Below are positions 1 to 6,738 of a stretch of 34,817 bases of DNA, one piece after another. Numbering within the stretch: the first letter of the stretch is position 1; each line of letters opens with the position of its first letter. Under the pieces are notes generated by a model. The model saw only the letters and a program-made list of their open reading frames with translations. It made no database searches and had not been told where the DNA came from. Position numbers and translations under genes: made by a program. Source of the stretch: Pseudomonadota bacterium (GTDB lineage: Bacteria; Pseudomonadota; Alphaproteobacteria; Reyranellales; Reyranellaceae); contig JAIUOX010000047.1 of the NCBI GenBank assembly GCA_020160955.1, positions 1 to 34,817 on the forward strand, in the 5' to 3' direction.

Positions 1-311
<311 letters not shown>

Positions 312-350
312 ATCGTCGCAACGATCCGCCCGGCAACGGGCGACGACCGG

Positions 351-385
351 AAACGCCGGGGGTTCAGCCCCCGGCGTTTTCTTTT
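351..385 (+). terminator. Rho-independent terminator
   Basis: A 12-bp perfect stem (351-362 with 368-379, AAACGCCGGGGG paired with CCCCCGGCGTTT) encloses the 5-nt loop TTCAG. The T-rich tract TTTTCTTTT spans 377-385. It lies 40 nt after the stop of the glycine-rich gene and insulates it from the DUF1194 gene. Confidence 0.93.
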
Positions 386-466
386 GCGCGCGATTTCGTG
401 TTCGGCCGTGCCGGTGACGGGCGACGCCGCGATGCTATGCTCGGCCATCGATACCGGAGGGCGGAC

Positions 467-1192
467 ATGCAGCGACGGACAGCGCTCCTGGGCTCCCTGG
501 CGGCCGCCGCCGCGCTTCCCGCGCGGGCCCAGCCGACGACGCCGGTCGACCTCCAGCTCGTGCTCGCCGTCGACGTGTCGCGCTCGATCGACGAGGTCGA
601 GGCCGAGCTGCAGCGCCGCGGCTACATCGAGGCCCTGACCAACGAGCGCGTGATCGTCGCCATCCTGTCGGGCGAGAACCGCCGCATCGCCGTCTGCTAC
701 ACCGAGTGGGCCGGCACGCACTACCAGGTCGTGGTGATCGACTGGACGGTGATCGACAGCCCGGCCGCGGCGCGCCGCTTCGCCGACAAGCTGGCCGAGG
801 CGCCGCGCCAGTCGCAGAGCTGGACCGCGGTCGGCGCGGCGCTGGCCCATGCCGGCCAGCGCTTCGAGGCGTCGCCGTTCGTCGCCCGGCGGCGGGTCAT
901 CGACGTCTCGGGCGACGGCCGCACCAACGACGGGCCGCCGGCCGAGCTGGTGCGCGACCGGCTGGTCGCCCAGGGCATCGTCGTCAACGGCCTGCCGGTG
1001 ATGATGAACCGCACCAACTTCGGGCGGCCGCCCGACCTGACGCTCGACAAGTACTACGAGGAGAACGTGATCGGCGGCGCCGGCTCGTTCATGATCATGG
1101 CCGAGAACTTCGAGCATTTCGGCCGCGCCGTGCGCACCAAGCTGGTGCGCGAGATCTCCGGCGTCGGCGTCACGCGCCCCTCGCCGGCCTGA
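467..1192 (+). CDS. DUF1194 family exported protein with VWA-like fold
   Basis: This 241-residue protein starts at an ATG preceded by a good ribosome binding site (GGAGG at 456-460). It begins MQRRTALLGS followed by an Ala-rich hydrophobic stretch ending PARAQP, which reads as a signal peptide, possibly Tat-like given the two arginines. After it comes LQLVLAVDVSRSID, a MIDAS-like DxSxS metal-site motif of von Willebrand A folds, and later RRVIDVSGDGRTND, the second typical block of DUF1194 proteins. The family is common in alphaproteobacteria and its biochemical role is not established; metal-dependent binding in the periplasm is an inference from the fold. It stands alone on the plus strand, 136 bp before the aldolase gene. 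Confidence 0.85.
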   Translation: MQRRTALLGSLAAAAALPARAQPTTPVDLQLVLAVDVSRSIDEVEAELQRRGYIEALTNERVIVAILSGENRRIAVCYTEWAGTHYQVVVIDWTVIDSPAAARRFADKLAEAPRQSQSWTAVGAALAHAGQRFEASPFVARRRVIDVSGDGRTNDGPPAELVRDRLVAQGIVVNGLPVMMNRTNFGRPPDLTLDKYYEENVIGGAGSFMIMAENFEHFGRAVRTKLVREISGVGVTRPSPA

Positions 1193-1328
1193 GACGCCCG
1201 AACCGACAGGATGCGGTCGGGCGGGAACCCCTTCCCGGGACGCCCTCCGTACGATTTCGACTGGCCCCGCGCCGGCCTTGGCCGCATCATCGCGGCCCTG
1301 TCCTTCCCTGTCGCATGGAGACCCCGTG

Positions 1329-2072
1329 ATGCTGGTCAACGACCCCGTGACCCAGGCGCGAATCGACCTCACGGCCGCCCTGCGGGCCGCCGCGCGGCAT
1401 GGCCTGAACGAGGGCGTGTGCAACCACTTCAGCATGACCGTGCCGGGCCGGCCCGACCTCTTCCTGGTCAACCCGCAGGGCCTGCACTGGTCCGAGATCA
1501 CGCCGTCCGACCTCGTGATGGCCGACGCCTCCGGCAAGATCCACGAGGGGCGGCACCCGGTCGAACCGACCGCCTTCCACATCCATGCCCGCCTCCATGC
1601 CGGCAACAAGCGGGCCCAGGTCGTGCTGCACACCCATATGCCCTACGCCACCGCGCTGACCTCGATCCGCGACGGCCGCCTCGAGATGTGCACCCAGAAC
1701 GCCTTCCGCTACTGGAACCGCATCGCCTACGACGATGCCTATGCCGGGGTTGCCCTGTCGGACGCCGAAGGCGACCGGATGTGCGCCGCGATGGGCGACA
1801 AGGAGATCCTGTTCCTCGCCAACCACGGCGTCATCGTGTCCGGCCCGACCGTGGCCCAGGCCTACGACGACCTCTACTACCTCGAGCGCGCCGCCATGGT
1901 GCAGGTGCTGGCCATGCAGACCGGCCGGCCGCTCAACAACATCGACGACAAGCTCGCCGAACACACCGCCAACCAGATCGCCGGCGAGGCGCAGCAGGCC
2001 TTCCTGCATTTCGACTCGCTGAAGCGGATGCTCGACCGCGACGAGCCGGGCTGGCAGAAACTGGCTGCCTAG
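1329..2072 (+). CDS. Class II aldolase/adducin family protein
   Basis: A 247-residue member of the class II aldolase/adducin fold, which cleaves or epimerises phosphorylated or free hydroxy acids and sugars using a divalent metal, usually zinc. Visible motifs are the acidic/basic block GRHPVEPTAFHIHARLH (about residues 74-90), the metal ligands H101 and H103 in LHTHMPY, and the third ligand H166 in ANHGVIV. The ATG at 1329 has GGAG at 1317-1320; the nearby ATG at 1315 is in another frame. The substrate cannot be told from sequence. Members of this type often sit in catabolic clusters, and the neighbouring CMD, cyclase and CoA-transferase genes fit that setting. An exported protein gene follows after 10 bp. 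Confidence 0.9.
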   Translation: MLVNDPVTQARIDLTAALRAAARHGLNEGVCNHFSMTVPGRPDLFLVNPQGLHWSEITPSDLVMADASGKIHEGRHPVEPTAFHIHARLHAGNKRAQVVLHTHMPYATALTSIRDGRLEMCTQNAFRYWNRIAYDDAYAGVALSDAEGDRMCAAMGDKEILFLANHGVIVSGPTVAQAYDDLYYLERAAMVQVLAMQTGRPLNNIDDKLAEHTANQIAGEAQQAFLHFDSLKRMLDRDEPGWQKLAA

Positions 2073-2082
2073 GAGACACCAC

Positions 2083-2670
2083 ATGCGCAACACGATCCTT
2101 GTCGCCGCTCTGGCGATGCTGGCGGCCGGCCCGGTCGCCGCCCAGGGCTACGGCGTGCCGGCCGGCCCGAAGCTCGGCGAGATGGAGATCAAGGCCTACC
2201 AGGCGATCCCCAAGGCCAAGGTCGCCGTGCAGCTGACCTCCGACACCCACCTGTCGCGCGAGTTGCGCCGCCAGGTCATGGTGCGGCTGGCGCAGCGCGG
2301 CAACGAAGTCGGCTTCTCGGGCGGCAACGTCATGCGGATGGACGTCACCTACTTCGACCTGTCGGGCGGCGCGACCCGCGACTACAACACCCAGGGGGGC
2401 CAGCCGGGCTACGCGCCGCCGGGCTCGAACCCGCGCATGGACCTGCCGAGCAACCCGATCCGCCGCCGCGACTCGATCTCGGCGCCGCCCGATTCGCCGA
2501 CCCTGCGGATCTCGCTGACGCTCTACACGACCGACGGCGGCAAGGTGATCTGGAGCGCCACCGCGTCCTGCGCGACGCCGTCCAACGTCGCCCAGGGTAC
2601 CGGCGAAGCGATGATCAACCGCATGTTCGACAACGCCAACAAGAGCATGATCGGCGACGCCGGCTGCTGA
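2083..2670 (+). CDS. Exported protein of unknown function
   Basis: A 195-residue protein with a clear Sec signal peptide (MRNTILVAALAMLAAGPVAAQ). It has no family I can name with confidence. The mature part has a block with a basic helix (SRELRRQVMVRLAQRG), a Gly/Pro/Asn-rich middle (about residues 105-140) and a beta-rich end (LRISLTLYTTDGGKVIWSATASC), with two cysteines near the end that could form a disulfide. The layout, a short conserved alpha/beta block after a signal peptide, recalls small periplasmic or lipoprotein families such as DUF4136, but no lipobox cysteine is present. It starts 10 bp after the aldolase stop with AGGAGA upstream of the ATG, so the two are probably cotranscribed. 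Confidence 0.75.
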   Translation: MRNTILVAALAMLAAGPVAAQGYGVPAGPKLGEMEIKAYQAIPKAKVAVQLTSDTHLSRELRRQVMVRLAQRGNEVGFSGGNVMRMDVTYFDLSGGATRDYNTQGGQPGYAPPGSNPRMDLPSNPIRRRDSISAPPDSPTLRISLTLYTTDGGKVIWSATASCATPSNVAQGTGEAMINRMFDNANKSMIGDAGC

Positions 2671-2716
2671 GCCGCCGGCTGCCGTTCAAAAGAGTGTTCC
2701 AGGAGGAAATCGTCAA

Positions 2717-3265
2717 ATGTCCCGCCTCGCCCCGATCGACCTGAACAAGCTGACGCCCGAGCAGAAGAAGGTGGCCGACGCCATCGTCTCGGGGCCGCGT
2801 GGCGGCCTGCGCGGCCCGTTCGAGCCGTGGCTGCGCAGCCCGCTGCTGGCCGACCGGGCGCAGAAGCTGGGCGAGTACTGCCGCTTCAACAACTCGCTGC
2901 ACAAGGACCTGAGCGAGCTGGCGATCTGCCTGGTCGGCCGTCACTTCAAGGCGCAGTTCGAGTTCTACGCCCATGCGAAGCTGGCCAAGGAAGCCGGCCT
3001 GTCGCCGGCCATCATCGAGGCGATCCGCACCCGCCAGACCCCGCCCTTCACGCGCGAGGTCGAGAAGGTGGTGTACGACTTCGTCACCGAGTACCTCGAG
3101 ACCAACCGCGTCGCGGCGCCCAACTACAAGCGCGCGATCGACGCGTTCGGCGAGCAGGGCGTCGTCGACCTGGTCGGCGTCTGCGGCTACTACATGCTGG
3201 TGTCGATGACGCTGAACGTCTTCGAGGTCGGCCTGCCGCCGGGCGAGCCCGAGCCGCTGGCCTAG
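2717..3265 (+). CDS. Carboxymuconolactone decarboxylase (CMD) family protein
   Basis: A 182-residue helical protein of the CMD/AhpD-like fold. The core block reads LSELAICLVGRHFKAQFEFYAHAKLAKEAG (residues about 64-93), which matches the CMD domain, including the FxxxH positioning. The CxxC peroxidase motif of AhpD is absent, so a redox role like that of AhpD is unlikely. True carboxymuconolactone decarboxylases act in protocatechuate degradation, but most members with this length have unassigned functions. The start has AGGAGG at 2700-2705. It lies on the plus strand after the exported protein and converges with the cyclase gene. Confidence 0.85.
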   Translation: MSRLAPIDLNKLTPEQKKVADAIVSGPRGGLRGPFEPWLRSPLLADRAQKLGEYCRFNNSLHKDLSELAICLVGRHFKAQFEFYAHAKLAKEAGLSPAIIEAIRTRQTPPFTREVEKVVYDFVTEYLETNRVAAPNYKRAIDAFGEQGVVDLVGVCGYYMLVSMTLNVFEVGLPPGEPEPLA

Positions 3266-3266
3266 T

Positions 3267-3290
3267 TCATCCCGAGCGAAGCGAGGGATC
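3267..3290. repeat. Half-copy of a REP-like intergenic repeat
   Basis: The core CATCCCGAGCGAAGCGAGGG between two convergent genes matches the right arms of the repeats at 6402-6428 and 29020-29052. Only one arm is present here. Confidence 0.7.
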
Positions 3291-3295
3291 TCGCT

Positions 3296-4072
3296 TCATT
3301 CCTCGAAGATCGCGACGGCGCGCGTCCAGCCGGCGGACGCGCCGCGGATCTTGTGCGGGAAGCAGGCGATGGTGAAGCCGTCGCCCGGCAGCGCCTCGAG
3401 GTTGTGCAGCTTCTCGAGGTGGCAGTAGCCGATGTGGCGGCCCGCCTTGTGGCCTTCCCAGATGATCGACGGGTCCTTGTCCTTCGCGAACTTCTGGGCC
3501 GTGAAGTAGAACGGCGCGTCCCAGCTCCAGGCGTCGGTGCCGGTCAGCCGCACGCCGCGCTCCAGCAGGAACATGGTGGCGTCGTAGCCCATGCCGCAGC
3601 CCGAGTTGACATAGTCGGGGTTGCCGTAGCGCGAGCCGGCGCGGGTGTTCACGACGACGATCTCCAGCGGCTTCAGCTCGTGGCCGATCCGCTTCAGCTC
3701 GTCCTCGACCTCCCGCGCGGTGATGACATGGCCGTCCGGCTTGTCGCGGAAGTCGAGCTTCACGCCGGGCTGGAAGCACCACTCGAGCGGCACCTCGTCG
3801 ATCGTGATGGCGCGCTCGCCCTTGTTCATCGTCGGGTGGAAGTGATACGGCGCGTCGAGGTGCGTGCCGTTGTGGGTCGACAGGTTGATGTTCTCGACCG
3901 CCCAGCCCTGCCCGTCCGGCAGGTCTTCCTTCTTCAGGCCGGGGAAGAAGCCGGCGATCTGGCCCGCCGTGTCCTCGTGCTTGTGGTACTGGATCTTCGG
4001 CCCGAACGGCACGGGATCGGAGATGACGTCGTTCTCGAGGTAGATCGACAGGTCGACGAAACGACGGGGCAT
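3296..4072 (-). CDS. Cyclase family protein (kynurenine formamidase-like metal hydrolase)
   Basis: A 258-residue cyclase-family enzyme. The signature HxGTHxDxPxH is present as HNGTHLDAPYH at residues 67-77 and supplies metal ligands in this fold, which includes kynurenine formamidase and isatin hydrolase. The reaction is expected to be hydrolysis of an amide, lactam or similar bond on a small metabolite; the substrate is not predictable. The ATG at 4072 is preceded by GAGG. It is 19 bp downstream of the CoA-transferase gene on the same strand, so the two form an operon, and this cyclase is probably part of a carboxylic-acid catabolic route. Confidence 0.9.
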   Translation of the reverse strand: MPRRFVDLSIYLENDVISDPVPFGPKIQYHKHEDTAGQIAGFFPGLKKEDLPDGQGWAVENINLSTHNGTHLDAPYHFHPTMNKGERAITIDEVPLEWCFQPGVKLDFRDKPDGHVITAREVEDELKRIGHELKPLEIVVVNTRAGSRYGNPDYVNSGCGMGYDATMFLLERGVRLTGTDAWSWDAPFYFTAQKFAKDKDPSIIWEGHKAGRHIGYCHLEKLHNLEALPGDGFTIACFPHKIRGASAGWTRAVAIFEE

Positions 4073-4091
4073 GGTGTCCTCGCTGTGAAGG

Positions 4092-5291
4092 TCAGGCGAC
4101 GATCTTCTTCTCCCGCAGCGCGGCGATGTCGGCCGCCGAAAGACCGGCGATGCCGGTCAGCACGGACTCGGTGTGCTCGCCCAGCGCCGGCGGCGGGCGG
4201 GTGTCGTCGACCGGCGTGTCGGAGAAATGGTAGTTCGAGCCGATGATCGGCACCTCGCCGGCGACGCTGTGCCGGTAGGTCTTGAGCATGCCGCGACGCT
4301 TCACCTCCGGCTCGTCGAGCGCCTCCTTCATGGTGCGGATCGGGCCGGCCGGCAGGTGGCGCAGCTTCTGCGCCCAGTTCTCCTTGGTGTCCGTCCGCAG
4401 CACCGCTTCCATCAGCTCGGTCAGCGCTTTCTTGTTGGCGACGCGGTCGGCCAGCGCGGCGAAGCGCGGGTCGGTCGCCCACTCGGGATGGCCGAGCGCC
4501 TTGCAGGTGTCCTGGAACAGCTTCTGGTTGGCCACCGCCATGTAGATCTTGCCGTTCGAGGTCTCGAACGAGTTGTTCGGCGCCGAGGCGAAGTGGCCGT
4601 TGCCGGCGCGCTTCGGCTGGTCGCCGCCGATCAGGTAGTAGGCGCCCATGTTGCCGAGGCTGGCGAGCGCGGTGTCGTACAGCGCGAGGTCGATGTGCTG
4701 GCCCTTGCCGGTCCCGGTGCGCGCGAACAGCGCGGCGTTGATCGCCGACGAGGCGTGGATCGCCGTCATGGTGTCGACGATCGCGATGGCGTGGCGCAGG
4801 CCCTCGCCGTCGGCCTCGCCGTTGACGCTCATCATGCCCGACTCGGCCTGCAGCACGGGATCGTAGCCCGGCCGGTCCGACAGCGGGCCGGTCTGGCCGT
4901 AGGCGGAGATCGACAGGTAGACCAGCCGCGGGTACTTCGCGGCCAGGCTCTTGTAGTCGAAGCCGTACTTCTTCAGCACGCCCGGCCGGAAGTTCTCGAC
5001 CAGCACGTCGGCCGAGGCCAGCAGCTTGTGCACCACGGCCTGGCCCTCGGGCTTGGTGAAGTCGAGCGTCACGCTCTTCTTGCCGCGGTTGAAGGTCATG
5101 AAGAAGTGGCTTTCGCCGTTGCGTCGCGGCCCCGCACCCTTGCGCGTGTCGTCGCCGCCGTCGGGATTCTCGATCTTGATCACCTCGGCACCCATGTCCG
5201 CCAGGATCTGGGTGCACAAAGGTCCGGCGATGACGCGGGAGAAGTCGACGATGCGGATGCCCTCGAGGGGCGGTCGGCCTGAAGTTGACAT
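4092..5291 (-). CDS. CaiB/BaiF family III CoA-transferase
   Basis: A 399-residue family III CoA-transferase, which moves CoA between organic acids. The N-terminal block PPLEGIRIVDFSRVIAGP is typical, followed by GADVIKIE-like GAEVIKIENP and NRGKKSVTLD. The likely catalytic aspartate is D173 in IVDTMTA, in the position of Asp169 of formyl-CoA transferase. Length is normal for the family. It is the first gene of an operon with the cyclase and is divergent from a Bug-type substrate receptor, an arrangement common in alpha- and betaproteobacteria, where both are thought to serve uptake and CoA activation of carboxylates. The acid used here is unknown. Confidence 0.92.
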   Translation of the reverse strand: MSTSGRPPLEGIRIVDFSRVIAGPLCTQILADMGAEVIKIENPDGGDDTRKGAGPRRNGESHFFMTFNRGKKSVTLDFTKPEGQAVVHKLLASADVLVENFRPGVLKKYGFDYKSLAAKYPRLVYLSISAYGQTGPLSDRPGYDPVLQAESGMMSVNGEADGEGLRHAIAIVDTMTAIHASSAINAALFARTGTGKGQHIDLALYDTALASLGNMGAYYLIGGDQPKRAGNGHFASAPNNSFETSNGKIYMAVANQKLFQDTCKALGHPEWATDPRFAALADRVANKKALTELMEAVLRTDTKENWAQKLRHLPAGPIRTMKEALDEPEVKRRGMLKTYRHSVAGEVPIIGSNYHFSDTPVDDTRPPPALGEHTESVLTGIAGLSAADIAALREKKIVA

Positions 5292-5356
5292 GGCTGCAGG
5301 GTAGGGCTGCAGGCGGCGCGCTGTCCACGCGCGCCGATTGATCTACACTGTTCGCC
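5292..5356. promoter_or_regulatory. Divergent promoter region with direct and inverted repeats
   Basis: The 65-bp gap between the CoA-transferase and the Bug receptor holds a 9-bp direct repeat GGCTGCAGG (5292-5300 and 5305-5313). It also holds an inverted repeat with 7-bp arms GGCGCGC and GCGCGCC (5315-5321 and 5329-5335) separated by 7 nt. A possible -10 TACACT for the receptor gene lies at 5344-5349, only 7 nt before its ATG. The repeats may be regulator sites, but no regulator gene is adjacent. Confidence 0.35.
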
Positions 5357-6361
5357 ATGACCACGTTTCGCATGACGCTGTCTCGCCGCGCCGCCCTCGC
5401 CCTGCCCGCCGCTTCGGCCGTCTCGGCGACCCTCTCGCTGGCCCGGCCGGCCGGCGCGCAGGCCACCGACTTCCCGACCAAGGCGATCAAGATCATCGTG
5501 CCGTTCGCGCCGGGCGGGTCGGGCGACATCACCGCCCGGCTGGTCGGCAAGTACATCGAGGACAAGACCGGCCAGCCGTTCGTGGTCGAGAACAAGGCCG
5601 GCGCCAACGGCATCGTCGGCGTGCTGGCGGTCAAGGCGTCGCCGGCCGACGGCTACACGCTGATGCTGGCCACCACCTCGACCAACGCCGCCAACATCCA
5701 CATGTTCAAGAACCCCGGCTACGATCCCGAGAAGGACCTCTCGGTGGTCGGCGTGATCGGCTCGAGCGGCGCCTTCCTGGTGGTGCCTGCCGACAGCCCG
5801 TTCAAGTCGGTGGCCGACCTGCTGGCCCACGCCAAGGCCAACCCGGGCAAGCTCAACTTCGGCTACTTCAACGCCAGCTCGCAGGTCCCGGCCGAGGTGC
5901 TGGGCAAGCTGGCCGGCGTCGAGTGGCAGGGCGTCGCCTACAAGGCGATCGGCAACGCCTGGACCGATCTCTATTCCGGCGCCATCAACTTCATGTTCGT
6001 CGACCTGACCGCCGGCCGCGGCCAGGTGGTAGCCGGCAAGGCGCGGCCGCTGGCCTTGACCCTGCCGCAGCGCAGCCCGCTCTATCCCGACCTGCCGACG
6101 CTGGCCGAGACCTTCCCCGGCTTCTCGAGCACCGGCTTCCTCGCGATCGCCGTGCCCAAGGCGACGCCGCTACCGATCCAGGAGAAGCTGAACGCGCTGA
6201 TCAACGAGGCGATCAGCAACCCGGCCATCAAGGACCGGCTGGTCAACGAGTTCGCGCTGACGGCCGTCCCCCTGACCCTCGCCCAGTGCGCCGCGCAGGA
6301 CCGCGAGGAACGCGCCAAGTGGGCCGACTACGTGAAGATCGCGAAGATCGAACCGCAATGA
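5357..6361 (+). CDS. Bug family (tripartite tricarboxylate transporter type) substrate-binding protein
   Basis: A 334-residue periplasmic receptor. It has an export signal of Tat appearance (TLSRRAALALP followed by a hydrophobic stretch to GAQA). The family signature then follows: FPTKAIKIIVPFAPGGSGDITAR, then VENKAGANGIVG, then SPADGYTLMLA. Bug proteins bind carboxylates or related small molecules, and only some have cognate TctAB membrane partners; none is present here, so it is an orphan receptor. The ATG has no evident Shine-Dalgarno sequence and may be used on a nearly leaderless transcript. It is divergent from the CoA-transferase gene and probably shares its substrate. Confidence 0.92.
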   Translation: MTTFRMTLSRRAALALPAASAVSATLSLARPAGAQATDFPTKAIKIIVPFAPGGSGDITARLVGKYIEDKTGQPFVVENKAGANGIVGVLAVKASPADGYTLMLATTSTNAANIHMFKNPGYDPEKDLSVVGVIGSSGAFLVVPADSPFKSVADLLAHAKANPGKLNFGYFNASSQVPAEVLGKLAGVEWQGVAYKAIGNAWTDLYSGAINFMFVDLTAGRGQVVAGKARPLALTLPQRSPLYPDLPTLAETFPGFSSTGFLAIAVPKATPLPIQEKLNALINEAISNPAIKDRLVNEFALTAVPLTLAQCAAQDREERAKWADYVKIAKIEPQ

Positions 6362-6363
6362 GG

Positions 6364-6428
6364 AAGGGTCTCTCGCCGCGCTCGGGATGATAACAATACT
6401 GTCATCCCGAGCGCAGCGAGGGACCTTT
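6364..6428. repeat. REP-like palindromic repeat
   Basis: Two facing arms, AGGGTCTCTCGCCGCGCTCGG (6364 onward) and TCATCCCGAGCGCAGCGAGG (6402 onward), are separated by about 11 nt. The unit lies between the Bug gene and the convergent csoR gene and touches the csoR stop. It may serve as a bidirectional transcription end. The same arms recur at 3267, 9276 and 28982. Confidence 0.75.
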
Positions 6429-6700
6429 CAACGCCGACGCTCCAGCACCTCGAGCAGCTCGTCGATCTTGGTCTGGCGCTCCTTGGCGTCGCCGGCGTGG
6501 AAGGCGTGCGCGACGCAGTGCTGCAGGTGGTCGGACAGCGTCTCCTGCTCGACCTTGTCGAGCGCGGCGCGAACCGCGCGGATCTGGGTCAGCACGTCGA
6601 TGCAGTAGCGCTCGTCCTCGATCATGCGCGCGATGCCGCGCACCTGGCCCTCGATGCGGCCCAGCCGCGCGAGCTGCGACTTCTTGAGCTTGTCATTCAT
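6428..6700 (-). CDS. csoR: CsoR-type copper-sensing transcriptional repressor
   Basis: A 90-residue all-helical repressor of the CsoR/RcnR/FrmR family. The copper(I) ligand set is complete: C33, H58 and C62, with the 25 and 4 residue spacings of CsoR (Cys-His-Cys). The conserved N-terminal block [18 protein letters not shown] is present. It lacks the N-terminal His or Cys ligands expected for RcnR or FrmR. When free of copper it should bind the palindrome at 6709-6727 and repress both itself and the divergent ATPase gene. ATG 6700 is chosen because a minus-strand promoter (TTGCGA-N17-TATAGT) places the transcript start essentially at this codon. A longer frame back to 6730 would run through the operator. 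Confidence 0.93.
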   Translation of the reverse strand: MNDKLKKSQLARLGRIEGQVRGIARMIEDERYCIDVLTQIRAVRAALDKVEQETLSDHLQHCVAHAFHAGDAKERQTKIDELLEVLERRR

Positions 6701-6706
6701 CCTTGA

Positions 6707-6735
6707 ACTATACCCCCGTAGGGTATACATCGCAA
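6707..6735 (-). promoter_or_regulatory. csoR promoter, likely leaderless transcript
   Basis: On the minus strand TTGCGA (6735-6730) and TATAGT (6712-6707) are separated by exactly 17 nt. The expected transcript start is at about 6700, which coincides with the csoR ATG. The CsoR operator fills the spacer. Confidence 0.7.
6709..6727. promoter_or_regulatory. CsoR operator
   Basis: Palindrome TATACCC-CCGTA-GGGTATA, with 7-bp perfect arms and a 5-nt centre. It matches the G/C-tract, AT-flanked type of known CsoR sites and lies between csoR and the copper ATPase gene. It overlaps the promoter elements of both, so one bound tetramer could shut both genes. Confidence 0.88.
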
Positions 6736-6738
6736 GGC

